Shown here: positions 8,386 to 18,387 of the stretch, piece by piece
How the letters are laid out: each line of letters begins with the position of its first letter
Position numbering within the stretch: position 1 is the first letter of the stretch
NCBI GenBank assembly: GCA_947453445.1
Contig: CANGGP010000011.1
Span: 1-64,000, forward strand
Direction of reading: 5' to 3'
Source of the DNA: Sphingobacteriaceae bacterium
GTDB lineage: Bacteria; Bacteroidota; Bacteroidia; B-17B0; Aurantibacillaceae
Length of the DNA stretch: 64,000 bases
Made by a program: the position numbers and the translations under genes
Notes under the pieces: model-generated
Databases searched by the model: none
The model's input: the letters and a program-made list of their open reading frames with translations, nothing else
What the model was told of the DNA's origin: nothing

Positions 8386-8889
8386 TTATTTGATGATGGC
8401 CTTAATGGCTTCGGCTAATGATTCAGGATTTTGTGTGCCGATGAGCACCTTTTTGCCGTTTGTTTTTTTAATGAATAAACCTTTGTTGCCCCAAACGTTA
8501 TAAACGATACCGTATTTTAAAGATATGCGGTAACCATAACCCACAAAGCGGTATTTCACAACTTCACAGGAGGCAATGTCTTCTACTTTAATTTTATTTA
8601 ATCCGTTTGTCGGTATGTTCCAGCCATAACTGATTTTATCGCTGCTAATAACGGTTGTGAGCTTTACGTAAAACAAGGCAAGGTAAGCAAAACTGCCATA
8701 AAACAAAAGCAACAAAGTTAAATCGAAATTACCGGCAGGATGATCGCCAACATATTCGCCGGTGTACAATTGGTAAACCAATACACCGCAAAAATAAGTG
8801 AAGGGTGCCAACAACAACAATTGCCAAAACCAATGTTTTTTGAACTGTTGAATTTCAAAAAAAATGGATGTTGCTGTTTTGTGTGTCAT
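8386..8889 (-). CDS. Two-helix membrane protein with PH-like tail, hypothetical
   Basis: The 167-aa protein has two predicted transmembrane helices (about residues 20-42 and 56-75) followed by a soluble domain of about 90 residues. The soluble part (IASCEVVKYRFVGYGYRISLKYG..NKGLFIKKTNGKKVLIGTQNPESL) has the strand pattern of bacterial PH-like domains, where a helix after an xTxxPE-type motif closes the barrel. No function is known to me. It lies 5 bp after the stop of purL on the same strand and may be co-transcribed. It converges on the lipoprotein gene with a 6-bp gap. Confidence 0.6.
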   Translation of the reverse strand: MTHKTATSIFFEIQQFKKHWFWQLLLLAPFTYFCGVLVYQLYTGEYVGDHPAGNFDLTLLLLFYGSFAYLALFYVKLTTVISSDKISYGWNIPTNGLNKIKVEDIASCEVVKYRFVGYGYRISLKYGIVYNVWGNKGLFIKKTNGKKVLIGTQNPESLAEAIKAIIK

Positions 8890-8894
8890 AAAAA

Positions 8895-11126
8895 TTAACG
8901 CATGAATGATTCAATGCTGGTATCGTAACTGTGTTTAAAGTCGCTCAATTTGCCATAATCATGTCCGTCGATAAGCACCGCATCGCCTTTTACTTCACCC
9001 AATGAAGAATAAGTGATTTGTTGGTTTTTTAAGTAAGATTCAAATGCAGTTTGTTGCTCTTTTTTAACGCTAACAACCACGCGGCTTTGGGCTTCACCAA
9101 ACAAAAAGGCATCTTTTCTAATGCCGGCATTAGCATGAATATTAAAACCAAGATTTTTAACCATGGCACTTTCCAACAAAGTCATAAACAATCCACCATC
9201 GCTGATATCATGTGCCGATTGAACCAGTTTGTTTTTAATTAAACCGGTTACTGCTGCTTGCACTTTGAATTCGGTATCCAAATCAAAATAAGGGGCCGGT
9301 GTGTTTTTTACTTTGTGAAAACTGTACAAATATTCTGAAGAGGAAATATCGTTTTTACTTTCACCGATTAAATAAATTAGATCACCTGCTTGTTTAAAAT
9401 CCAAAGTGGTTTGATCAGCTTTGTCTTCAACAATACCAATCATCCCAATGGTGGGCGTTGGAAACACAGGTCCTTCGTAACTGGATTGGTTATAAAAACT
9501 AACATTACCACCTGTAACCGGGGTTTTAAATTTTTCGCAAGCTTTGCCCATGCCCTTAATAGAGCCCACAAATTGCCAATACACTTCGGGATTGTAAGGG
9601 TTACCAAAATTTAAACAATTGGTTACAGCGCTCGGTAAACCACCGCTGCATACAATGTTTCTGGCGGCTTCACTCACCGCAATGGCGCAACCTGTTTCAG
9701 GATCGGCGTTTACGTAACGTGCGTTGCAATCAACCGTCATGGCCAAAGCTTTTTTACTGCCTTTGATATTTACAATGGCTGCATCGCTTGGGGCATTGGT
9801 GCTCATATTAACAGTACCCACCATGCTGTCGTATTGATTGTACACCCAACGTTTGCTCGCCAAATTTGGATGCGATGCCAAATGTTTCATGGCCGGCAAT
9901 AAATCTTTTGGTTCTTGAACGATGTTGATGTTGAATTTTTTTGATTCGGCAAAATAAGCCGGTTCTTTGTAATCTCTTTTGTAAACAGGGGCTCCGCCGC
10001 CCAATACCAATACATCGGCAGGCACATCGGCCACCAATTCATCAAACATATAATATCTTAAACGGTTGCCCGCAGTTACTTCACCTATTTGTTCGCAATT
10101 TAAATCCCATTTATCAAACACTTTTTTCACCAGCTCTTCTTTGCCTTTTTCAACCACCACCAACATACGCTCTTGTGATTCGGATAATAAAATTTCGAAA
10201 GGGTGCATGCCTGCTTGGCGTGTAGGTACTTTGTGCAACCAAATGTTCATGCCGTGTTCGCCTTTGGCACTCATTTCAGAAGTAGAGCAGGTGATGCCCG
10301 CCGCGCCCATATCCTGCATGCCAATCACAGCGCCGGTTTTAATCACTTCCAATGTTGCTTCCAACAATAATTTTTCTTGAAACGGATCGCCCACTTGCAC
10401 CGAGGGTAAATCTTTGGCCGATTCTTCAGTAATGTCTTTACTGGCAAATGAAGCACCGGCAATACCATCTTTACCTGTTGATGAACCCACAATAAATACA
10501 GGGTTGCCAACACCATAAGAGGTGGCGCTTACTGTTTCACCATGTTTCACAATGCCCACACTCATGGCGTTTACCAAGGGGTTCACATTGTAACACTCAT
10601 CGAAAAATACTTCGCCGGCAACCGTTGGTATACCGAATGCATTGCCGTAGTCACCAATGCCTTTAACCACGCCTTTAAGGAGCCATTGTGTTTTTGGGGA
10701 AGATAAATCACCAAAACGCAAAGAGTTTAATTGGGCAATGGGACGCGCGCCCATGGTAAAAATATCGCGGTTAATACCGCCTACACCCGTGGCAGCACCT
10801 TGGTAAGGTTCTAATGCACTGGGGTGATTGTGTGATTCAATTTTAAAAGCGCAGCCTAAACCTTCGCCAATATCAACCAATCCGGCGTTTTCTTCACCGG
10901 CTTTGGCCAACATGTGCGGACCTTCCTTTGGTAAAGTTTTTAACCAGGTAATTGAATTTTTATAAGAGCAATGTTCGCTCCACATCACCGAAAAAATAGC
11001 CACTTCGGTAAAATTTGGTTGACGACCTAAAATGGTATTAATGCGATCGAATTCTTCGGGCAACAAACCCAATTTTTTTGCGGCCTCCAAATCAGCCAAC
11101 TGCTCTGAATATTTAACTGTGCTCAT
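8895..11126 (-). CDS. purL: Phosphoribosylformylglycinamidine synthase subunit PurL
   Basis: PurL converts FGAR, ATP and ammonia to FGAM in de novo purine synthesis. The 743-aa protein is of the small PurL type that works with separate PurS and PurQ subunits. Visible motifs are VMWSEHCSYKNS (catalytic His 52), KIESHNHPSALEPYQGAATGVGG, GAGITCSTSEMSAKG-type metal/ATP loops, TGGNVSFYNQS and AHDISDGGL near the C-terminus. The ATG at 11126 (MSTVKYSEQ) matches the family start; an earlier ATG at 11144 adds six residues. The other purine gene here, purM, lies 20 kb away, so the pathway is not clustered in this window. Confidence 0.96.
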   Translation of the reverse strand: MSTVKYSEQLADLEAAKKLGLLPEEFDRINTILGRQPNFTEVAIFSVMWSEHCSYKNSITWLKTLPKEGPHMLAKAGEENAGLVDIGEGLGCAFKIESHNHPSALEPYQGAATGVGGINRDIFTMGARPIAQLNSLRFGDLSSPKTQWLLKGVVKGIGDYGNAFGIPTVAGEVFFDECYNVNPLVNAMSVGIVKHGETVSATSYGVGNPVFIVGSSTGKDGIAGASFASKDITEESAKDLPSVQVGDPFQEKLLLEATLEVIKTGAVIGMQDMGAAGITCSTSEMSAKGEHGMNIWLHKVPTRQAGMHPFEILLSESQERMLVVVEKGKEELVKKVFDKWDLNCEQIGEVTAGNRLRYYMFDELVADVPADVLVLGGGAPVYKRDYKEPAYFAESKKFNINIVQEPKDLLPAMKHLASHPNLASKRWVYNQYDSMVGTVNMSTNAPSDAAIVNIKGSKKALAMTVDCNARYVNADPETGCAIAVSEAARNIVCSGGLPSAVTNCLNFGNPYNPEVYWQFVGSIKGMGKACEKFKTPVTGGNVSFYNQSSYEGPVFPTPTIGMIGIVEDKADQTTLDFKQAGDLIYLIGESKNDISSSEYLYSFHKVKNTPAPYFDLDTEFKVQAAVTGLIKNKLVQSAHDISDGGLFMTLLESAMVKNLGFNIHANAGIRKDAFLFGEAQSRVVVSVKKEQQTAFESYLKNQQITYSSLGEVKGDAVLIDGHDYGKLSDFKHSYDTSIESFMR

Positions 11127-11288
11127 AATAAAATTAAGGTTCAAATATATTGAAAATATGGGCGTTTTGCCCCGATAATAATCAACATCTTTTACAAAAA
11201 AGAAATTTTAAACACACAAGTCATTTTTACCAATCTTTATTACAATCACATCAAGTGTTTTTTTATATTTGAGTGCAGCATTGTATCC

Positions 11289-14200
11289 ATGAAAAACAGG
11301 TTTTACGCTATTTTCTTCTTTATCAGCCTATTTGTAAACATGGGCCATGCGCAAAAACTCACGCAATTTTCGACCGATACAGCCAAATTCACCAAAGATT
11401 TAAACATTTATTTTTCTGAAAACTCAGCCAACCGCGATCAGGCAGCCGATTACATCCGCAATTTTGAAAAATTATGGAAAGAAGGAGTAATTGTTGGGTA
11501 TTTTAAAGAAACCATCATGCAAACATCAAATGTGATGTTAAAAAGGCGCATGAAACCATACCCTTATTTTTATGGTTACCTCAATACGGTGATCAATGCC
11601 ATTGAATCGCAGCAGTTGGAGTCAACCTTCGAAAATTGGCAAAAATGTTTAGAGCGCATCCTTATTGGTAAATCGAACCGCGGGGTACAAGAGTTTTTCG
11701 AAATGAGTGAAAACATTTTCAAGAACCGCACTTTTTATAAAACGCCATCTTACGCCTATTACAGCTTGCAACCCAATTTTACATTTGAATATGATAGTAT
11801 CCCTTTGGTGAAATTCGACAATGTGACATTGGTAGGCGCCAATCCACGCGGCGATAGCATTGCCATTGAAGAAACCAGCGGCATTTATTATCCCACCAAC
11901 GGTAAGTTTAAAGGCTACGGGGGCATGGTAAGTTGGGAAGGCACAGGCCTTGATAATTCAACCTACGCCACCATTAAACGGTATGAGATTGATTGCAAAA
12001 CGGGCTCATACAGCAGCGATAGCGCCACTTTTAACGGTAAGCAGTTTTTTGACAAGCCACAACTGGGGCGTTTAAACGACCGCATCATCACCGAAAACAA
12101 GGAAAAATCTTACCCTCAATTTTTCTCATACAGCAAACGTCTTTTGGTACGCGACATTTATCCGGATGTGGATTTCGACGGTGGCTTTGGTATGCGCGGG
12201 GCCAAGTTTATCGGAACGGGTAGTCCGAGTAATCCCGCCAAAATTATTTTTAAGAAAGATGATGTAAAATTTTTGGAAGTGAGTGCCCGTGCCTTTGGGA
12301 TGAGCAAAGATAAAATTGTCGCCAATCCCGGTGCCATCAAAATTTTTCTGCAAAAAGACACCATTTACCATCCCGGCGTGAGCTTCACTTATCAAGTGGA
12401 TAAACGCTTGGTGACCATTTTAAGGGGCGACGATGGTTTACAAAAAACACCTTTCTTAAATTCATTCCATAAATACGACATGTATTTTGAACAGATATTG
12501 TGGAACCTCGATGAACCCAAAATGCTTTTTAATTTCTTGCCAAACAATTTTCAGGGCGAAGCCTATTTTGAGTCGATGGATTTTTATTCGCGCGACAAAG
12601 CCGATGCCATTAGTATTGGTGAAGAAATTTCACCCATTAACCGATTGGTGGATTTTTATAATAAAAACAAAAAACAAAACACTTTTTCGGTGGTTGATTT
12701 TGCCAAACACATCAAATACTTGGCTACTGATTTACGCCCCATTATTTTTAAGATGGCCATTTATGGCTTAATTTATTACAATCCCGAAAGCGACATGATT
12801 ACGGTGCGCCAGCGTTTGTTTGATTATGTTGACAATGCCAAACACAAACACGATTACGACATCATTACGCTGCACTCGGTGTTTCAGGGTAAAGACAATG
12901 CCGAGATGAATTTGTTGAACTACGATATAACGGTTCACGGTGTGAAGCAAGTGTTGTTAAGTGATACTCAAAAAGTATTTATGTTTCCGAAGTTTGGGGA
13001 AGTCACCCTCAAAAAAAATCGTCGCATTGATTTTAACGGCACGGTGGCATCGGGTAAGTTCGAATTTATTGGTACCGAATTTGTTTTTGATTACGAGCAA
13101 TTTAAAATCAATTTAAAAAACATTGATTCCATTAAAATTTATGTAGAGTCGTTTGAACCCGATGTAAATGGTGAGATTCCTTTTCGAAAAGTACAAACCT
13201 TGATTGAGAATGCCAGTGGTGAATTGCGCATTGATGCGCCCAAAAACAAAAGCGGTTGGGGCCGTTCATCTACCTTCCCAAGTTTTCAATCATTCAAAGA
13301 ATCTTATGCCTTTTACGACAAGCGCAAAATTTACAAAGGCGTGTATAACCGCGATAAATTTTATTTTAAGCTCGATCCATTTTTCATCGACAGTTTGGAT
13401 AACTTCCGAAATGCCAGTTTGAGCTTCAACGGTACCTTCGCCTCGGCGGGTATTTTTCCTGAGTTTAAAGAATTACTCACTTTACAAAAAGATTATTCTT
13501 TGGGATTCATCCGACAAACACCACCCGGGGGTTATAACATTTACGGCGGCAAAGGTGTATTTGATCAGGAAATTCGTCTGAGTAACCGAGGCTTGCGCGG
13601 CGGTGGTGATTTAAACTTTAGTTCAAGTAAATCAAAAGTCAGCGATTTGATTTTCTTCCCCGACAGTGCCAATGGTATTGCCAATAGCTTTGATGTCACC
13701 GAAAGCGGCAATCCCGAATTTCCTACAGCACACGGTGATACGGTGCGTTTACACTTTATGCCTTTTGATGATTTATTACAAGCCTACAATCAAAAATCAC
13801 CCTTTTATTCTTACAAAGAGAAAATTACATTTAAAGGACGATACGATTTAAGTTTTAAAGAATTGTTAGGGGATGGTTTGGTTGAATTTGAAAAAGCCGA
13901 TTTGTCTTCCAATAAAATATTGTTTGGGCGGCGAAAGTTTTTCAGCGATACGGCCAATTTCCACCTGAAGGCATTTGCTGAGGAAGGTTTAACTTTTAGT
14001 ACGGTAAACGTAAATGCAAAAATAGACCTGGATGCCAGGGTGGGTGAATTCTTAACCAACGGTGAGGGCTCTTACGTAAAATTCGACAAGTGCCAATACA
14101 TTGCTTACATGGATCGGTTTAAGTGGTTTATGGATGCCGAAGACATTGAATTGGGTGATACACAGAAAAAAGTAGATACCGAAACTGAATCGGGGATAGA

Positions 14201-15800
14201 TTTAGACGGGCCTAAATTTATTAGTATTCATCCTAAACAAGATTCATTGATGTTTTTCTCGCCGGGTGCAAAATACAATTTGCGTAAATACATCATCTCT
14301 TGTAAAAACGTACCTTATATTGATGTGGCCGATGCACAAGTTACACCAAACAATGGTGATGTAACCATCTTTAAAAATGCAGTGATGGATACCTTGCGCA
14401 AATCGCAAATTCTTGCCAATACAGTTACCAAATACCACACCATTCGTAACACCACCACCAATATTTTTAGCCGCCGAAATTATTTGGCTTCGGGTGATTA
14501 TCAGTACATCGATGAAAACGACAAACCCTATCTCATCCATTTTAAAACCATTAGGCCCGATACAGCAGGGCAAACCATTTCAGATGGTGAAATTCCTGAG
14601 TCGGACCATTTTAAATTCAACGATTATTTTAGTTTTGCCGGTAAGGTGAAACTCATGGCCAATGAACAGTTTTTAACCTTCGACGGTGGTACAAAAATTG
14701 AACACGCTTGTCCGAATGTCGGTAAGGCTTATTTGAAATTTACAGGTGAAATCAATCCAAAAGACATTTTAATTCCAATTCCTAAAAATGCGCTTGATAT
14801 GAAAGGCGCTACTGTTAGCAATGGTTTAACTTTTAGTCAAGATTCAAATACGGTGTTTTCTTCCTTCTTATCATTGATTGGTAACCGCAACGGTAAAAGC
14901 ATTATGCAAGCCGATGGTTTATTAACCTACGACAAAGAAACACAGCAATACGAAATTTCGAATAAAGAAAAATTAGATGAGATGAGTTTGCCGGGCAACT
15001 ATGTGAGTTTAAACACAAGCAATTGCCGCATTGCTACCGAAGGACGTTACGATATAAGCCACGACTTGGGTCAGGTGAAATTAAACTGTGTAGGGAATGC
15101 CAATTACAATACGCAGAACGACAGCTTGCTCATTAATTTAATGATGGTGATTGATTTTTACTTCGAGAATTCGGTGCTCAAAAAAATGTCGAAAGATTTT
15201 GAAGTATACCTCACCAGTTTAAATCCGGTGCCTTTTGAAGGCGATTTGTTTAACCATGGCATTATTGAATTATTGGGCAAAGAGCGTGGCGACCGTGCTT
15301 TGTCGGAATTAAACTTGTACGGCAACTATAAAAAATTTCCGGATGAATTGGAAAAAAGCTTGGTGTTGAGTGATGTGAAATTAAAATACAATCCACGTGC
15401 CAAAGCCTATGTTTCGGAGGGAATGATAGGTGTTGGGAATGTGCTTAAAACTGAAATATTCAGGTACATGGATGGCATTGTGCAAATTAAAAAACAACGT
15501 AGCGCCGATCAGCTCGATATTTATTTGGCACCCGATGCCAATACTTGGTATTATTTTTCATATAATCGCGGCACCATGCTAGCCGTTAGTAGTAATGATG
15601 AATTTAATAAGGCATTAGAAACACTCAAAAGCAAAAGTAAAAAACTCAATGTCGAAAAAGGCCCATCGTACCGCTTCGACATCGCTAAAAAAACCAAGAA
15701 AGAGCAATTCTTAGATAAGATGACCCAGCTGGGCGCCTTTGGTGACAAGGATAAAGAGAAAGAAAGCGAAGAAGAAGAACCGAAGAAGGAGGAGAATTAG
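11289..15800 (+). CDS. Very large exported protein, function unknown
   Basis: This 1503-aa protein has a signal peptide (about residues 1-21, ending GHAQ) and no further transmembrane helix. Residues about 25-450 include an alpha-rich start (NYIRNFEKLWKEGV-like helices) and then long runs of beta-strand patterns with recurring forms such as GGFGMRGAKFIGTG, GTVASGKFEFIGTEF and GDGLVEFEKADLSSN. These resemble the repetitive lipid-channel or beta-helix layers of AsmA/TamB/LptA-like proteins, but I could not assign a family. The last 25 residues are a charged Lys/Glu tail. A -7 box TATATTTG lies at 11264-11271. It is monocistronic and converges on the POT transporter. Confidence 0.8.
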   Translation: MKNRFYAIFFFISLFVNMGHAQKLTQFSTDTAKFTKDLNIYFSENSANRDQAADYIRNFEKLWKEGVIVGYFKETIMQTSNVMLKRRMKPYPYFYGYLNTVINAIESQQLESTFENWQKCLERILIGKSNRGVQEFFEMSENIFKNRTFYKTPSYAYYSLQPNFTFEYDSIPLVKFDNVTLVGANPRGDSIAIEETSGIYYPTNGKFKGYGGMVSWEGTGLDNSTYATIKRYEIDCKTGSYSSDSATFNGKQFFDKPQLGRLNDRIITENKEKSYPQFFSYSKRLLVRDIYPDVDFDGGFGMRGAKFIGTGSPSNPAKIIFKKDDVKFLEVSARAFGMSKDKIVANPGAIKIFLQKDTIYHPGVSFTYQVDKRLVTILRGDDGLQKTPFLNSFHKYDMYFEQILWNLDEPKMLFNFLPNNFQGEAYFESMDFYSRDKADAISIGEEISPINRLVDFYNKNKKQNTFSVVDFAKHIKYLATDLRPIIFKMAIYGLIYYNPESDMITVRQRLFDYVDNAKHKHDYDIITLHSVFQGKDNAEMNLLNYDITVHGVKQVLLSDTQKVFMFPKFGEVTLKKNRRIDFNGTVASGKFEFIGTEFVFDYEQFKINLKNIDSIKIYVESFEPDVNGEIPFRKVQTLIENASGELRIDAPKNKSGWGRSSTFPSFQSFKESYAFYDKRKIYKGVYNRDKFYFKLDPFFIDSLDNFRNASLSFNGTFASAGIFPEFKELLTLQKDYSLGFIRQTPPGGYNIYGGKGVFDQEIRLSNRGLRGGGDLNFSSSKSKVSDLIFFPDSANGIANSFDVTESGNPEFPTAHGDTVRLHFMPFDDLLQAYNQKSPFYSYKEKITFKGRYDLSFKELLGDGLVEFEKADLSSNKILFGRRKFFSDTANFHLKAFAEEGLTFSTVNVNAKIDLDARVGEFLTNGEGSYVKFDKCQYIAYMDRFKWFMDAEDIELGDTQKKVDTETESGIDLDGPKFISIHPKQDSLMFFSPGAKYNLRKYIISCKNVPYIDVADAQVTPNNGDVTIFKNAVMDTLRKSQILANTVTKYHTIRNTTTNIFSRRNYLASGDYQYIDENDKPYLIHFKTIRPDTAGQTISDGEIPESDHFKFNDYFSFAGKVKLMANEQFLTFDGGTKIEHACPNVGKAYLKFTGEINPKDILIPIPKNALDMKGATVSNGLTFSQDSNTVFSSFLSLIGNRNGKSIMQADGLLTYDKETQQYEISNKEKLDEMSLPGNYVSLNTSNCRIATEGRYDISHDLGQVKLNCVGNANYNTQNDSLLINLMMVIDFYFENSVLKKMSKDFEVYLTSLNPVPFEGDLFNHGIIELLGKERGDRALSELNLYGNYKKFPDELEKSLVLSDVKLKYNPRAKAYVSEGMIGVGNVLKTEIFRYMDGIVQIKKQRSADQLDIYLAPDANTWYYFSYNRGTMLAVSSNDEFNKALETLKSKSKKLNVEKGPSYRFDIAKKTKKEQFLDKMTQLGAFGDKDKEKESEEEEPKKEEN

Positions 15801-15801
15801 A

Positions 15802-15819
15802 AATTCAAAATTTTGAATT
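15802..15819. terminator. A+T palindrome between convergent genes
   Basis: AATTCAAAATTTTGAATT is an 18-bp perfect palindrome just after the stop of the 1503-aa protein, followed by a near repeat (AAAATTTTGAATGAAAATTC). The position between convergent genes suggests a bidirectional terminator, but the stem is weak and A+T only. A similar AATTCAAAATTTTTAATT stretch lies downstream of kbl (about 322-340). Confidence 0.35.
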
Positions 15820-15866
15820 AAAAATTTTGAATGAAAATTCAATAAAAAATAATTAATAAATAATAA

Positions 15867-17513
15867 TCAATACTTTCCTTCATTAAAAACGCGGTTGAGT
15901 CGTTTTAACAGCAGCATCATAATGATGAAGGCAAACATCAACAAAGCGAAATTGCACCAAAAATAATTGGCTTTGTTATCAAACTTGTCCCAGTTTTTTG
16001 CCAACACCCCGCTTAATTTATTACCGATGGAAGTGGCCAAACTCCAACCGCCAAACATCAAGGCCGTTAAACGCACAGGTGATAATTTTGATACCATTGA
16101 TAATCCCATTGGGCTTAACAACAACTCACCGATGGTGACCACACCATAACTACCAATGAGCCACCAAGCGCTCGATTTATGCATGCCGTTGCCCGAAGCA
16201 TAAACAGCAGCCACCATTACCAAAACCGACAAGGCGCTCACCAAAAGTCCGTATGCAATTTTGGTGGCGGTGCTTGGTTCTTTTTTACGGCTGCGCATAA
16301 ATGCAAAAAACGCAATCACCAAAGGGGTTAATATCACCACAAAGAAAGGATTCACCGATTGAAAAATTTCGGTGTTGAATAAATTTAATGATTGTCCTTT
16401 GGCCGGAAATTTATCGGCATCTAAATTTTTATAATAAGCCGGGTAATCCATGCATTTTACAGCTTCGCCTTTTTCATCCTTTATTTTTCTGAATTGTTCA
16501 TCCAGTTGAAAGGTTTCTGAATTTTCGGCTTTTACACTTTCTAAAAAGCCAAGGTCTTTGGCGGTTTGTTCAATTTGCGGCGGACTTTCGCGGTGCGTGT
16601 AGTATTTGGCATAAGTGGTGAGGGCCGTACCGTTTTGTTTAAAGATGGCCCAAAACAAAATCACAATGATAAAAATGGTGAACATGGTGCCCAATGGTTT
16701 TTTTTCTTCTGCATTGGCTTTGTAATAAATGCTGGCGAAAAAATAAATCACCGGAATGCAAAACATAAAAAAGGCATCGGTGCTATTGCTGCCCATGATG
16801 TTATCCGGAATAAACCAACCAATGGCCGCAAAACCAACACCCATCAATAAGATGCGTGCAAATTGCATTAAAAAAGGTTTGTCCTCAGGTTTTGGTTCGC
16901 GGCGCACATCCACATGTTTGTAATGTTTCATGCCAATCCAAAAGGTGATCACTCCAATGAACATACCAATGCCGGCACTTAAAAAAGCACCATGCCAGCC
17001 AATTTTATTCCGCATAATGGCAGCAATAAAATTGCAAACAAAAGCCCCCACATTAATGCCCATGTAAAAAATGTTGTAGCCTGTATCTTTTTTGTGGCGG
17101 TAACGTTCGTCATTAAACAAATTACCAAGTAGGGTTGAAATATTGGGTTTAAAAAACCCGTTACCAACAACCATTACCGTTAGTGCCGTGTAAAAGGCCC
17201 ATTTTTCGGGAATGGCCAACATACAATAACCAATGCCCATTAAAATACCGCCCAAGGTGATGCTGAATCGGTAGCCCAATTTTAAATCGGCCAAAAGTCC
17301 ACCCATAAAAGGGGTTAAATAAGCCACGGCAATAAAAGTGCCGTAAATATCTGCTGCATCGGCATTGCTCCAGCCAAAGCCACCTTCAGCCACTTCGGCC
17401 GTCATGTACAGCGTAAAAATTCCGATCATTAGATAATAACCGAACCTTTCCCAAAACTCAGTGAATACTAAAAAGAACAGTCCTTTTGGGTATTTTGATT
17501 CAGCCATGGCCAA
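15867..17513 (-). CDS. POT/PTR family proton-coupled oligopeptide transporter
   Basis: The 548-aa inner-membrane protein imports di- and tripeptides with protons. The N-terminal helix carries the family motif EFWERFGYYLM (ExxERFxYY, residues about 17-27). FFKPNISTLLGNLF is the second conserved POT signature (FINxG-like region). About 12-14 hydrophobic segments are visible. Between residues about 305 and 385 is a hydrophilic insertion rich in Lys and Glu (LGFLESVKAENSETF...), which is found in Bacteroidetes members of the family. The start is the first ATG (MAMAESKYPKG); the third codon is also ATG. The DUF-type membrane gene upstream (17562-18089) ends 48 bp before it. Confidence 0.93.
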   Translation of the reverse strand: MAMAESKYPKGLFFLVFTEFWERFGYYLMIGIFTLYMTAEVAEGGFGWSNADAADIYGTFIAVAYLTPFMGGLLADLKLGYRFSITLGGILMGIGYCMLAIPEKWAFYTALTVMVVGNGFFKPNISTLLGNLFNDERYRHKKDTGYNIFYMGINVGAFVCNFIAAIMRNKIGWHGAFLSAGIGMFIGVITFWIGMKHYKHVDVRREPKPEDKPFLMQFARILLMGVGFAAIGWFIPDNIMGSNSTDAFFMFCIPVIYFFASIYYKANAEEKKPLGTMFTIFIIVILFWAIFKQNGTALTTYAKYYTHRESPPQIEQTAKDLGFLESVKAENSETFQLDEQFRKIKDEKGEAVKCMDYPAYYKNLDADKFPAKGQSLNLFNTEIFQSVNPFFVVILTPLVIAFFAFMRSRKKEPSTATKIAYGLLVSALSVLVMVAAVYASGNGMHKSSAWWLIGSYGVVTIGELLLSPMGLSMVSKLSPVRLTALMFGGWSLATSIGNKLSGVLAKNWDKFDNKANYFWCNFALLMFAFIIMMLLLKRLNRVFNEGKY

Positions 17514-17561
17514 GAAAATTTTAAAGCATTAAAAAATAAGCGCGTAAAAAGCGAAAGTCAA

Positions 17562-18089
17562 TTATTTGGTCATGTGTTTTAAATTGGCAGCATACATGCC
17601 AATAAATACGCCGTCGAATACCAGCATCACCGTAATGGCAATGGCTGCAATGGCGCCTGCACTCATGCCGCTCATGGCACCCATGGCACCAAGACCTTCA
17701 GTACCGGTAAAAATAAATCCCAAATAAGGCACCAACTCGCCTGCTAAATAAAATTTAAAACCACCGCGTTTTAGGTTCCACATTTGCATGGTGCCAAAAA
17801 CGGTGAGGCCCAAGCCAATTAAACTCAAAGCTGTACTCATGCCTTTTGAAAGCGGTGTTTGGCTTTCGTATGCAGCTTCCATGCGGTCGGCAGCTTCAGG
17901 ACTGGCCTTGCGTATTTGTTCAATTTGTTCATACATTTCTTCCTGGCTAGGTTGAAAGAAAACACTCCATGCGGTTGAAAGAAACATTAAGCCTGCGCAA
18001 ATCCAGGTGAGTATACATAGTACCGATAAAAATTGTGGACGTTCCTCTGTAGGCACAAATTCGTTGTTGATTGGTTCACTTGTTTCCAT
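17562..18089 (-). CDS. Multi-pass membrane protein, hypothetical
   Basis: With the start at 18089 (METSEPINNEF) the protein is 175 aa. A hydrophilic N-terminus is followed by four hydrophobic stretches: LSVLCILTWICAGLMFL, MSTALSLIGLGLTVFG, FYLAGELVPYLGFIF and AIAAIAITVMLVFDGVF. A 50-residue acidic loop lies between helices 1 and 2 (QEEMYEQIEQIRKASPEAADRM). The layout matches small uncharacterised Bacteroidetes membrane proteins. It may be co-transcribed with the peptide transporter 48 bp downstream; a functional link is not evident. Confidence 0.6.
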   Translation of the reverse strand: METSEPINNEFVPTEERPQFLSVLCILTWICAGLMFLSTAWSVFFQPSQEEMYEQIEQIRKASPEAADRMEAAYESQTPLSKGMSTALSLIGLGLTVFGTMQMWNLKRGGFKFYLAGELVPYLGFIFTGTEGLGAMGAMSGMSAGAIAAIAITVMLVFDGVFIGMYAANLKHMTK

Positions 18090-18185
18090 TTGATAAATTT
18101 TGTTAGGTAAAAATGGCAATAATATCCATTAAAAGCTAATATGTAAAAAAGTAAGGATGAATGGTTAAAAACCGATTTATTGCAT

Positions 18186-18380
18186 CTATTTTTTTGTACT
18201 GTCGATCACGCTGTTCAGTTTATCCAAGGCACCGGCTTCATCAGCTTGCAAAACCGCAGTGTCTTTTAATTCAACCGGTACATTTAATGCGGCATCGTTT
18301 TTTTCGTTTTTACCTGAACCGCAGCGCAACATCAAAAAAGAAGATACTGCAACAAGGCTTAATAAGAATTTTGATTTCAT
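18186..18380 (-). CDS. Small predicted lipoprotein
   Basis: The 64-aa product has a signal peptide with cysteine at 20 (SSFLMLRCGSGK). The Arg before the Cys is unusual for a lipobox, so lipidation is not certain. The mature part is short and acidic with no recognised domain. The ATG used lies 7 nt after the stop of the M61 peptidase gene on the same strand, suggesting they share an mRNA; upstream in-frame ATGs overlap the peptidase gene and would bury the signal peptide. Confidence 0.55.
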   Translation of the reverse strand: MKSKFLLSLVAVSSFLMLRCGSGKNEKNDAALNVPVELKDTAVLQADEAGALDKLNSVIDSTKK

Positions 18381-18387
18381 CATTTTT

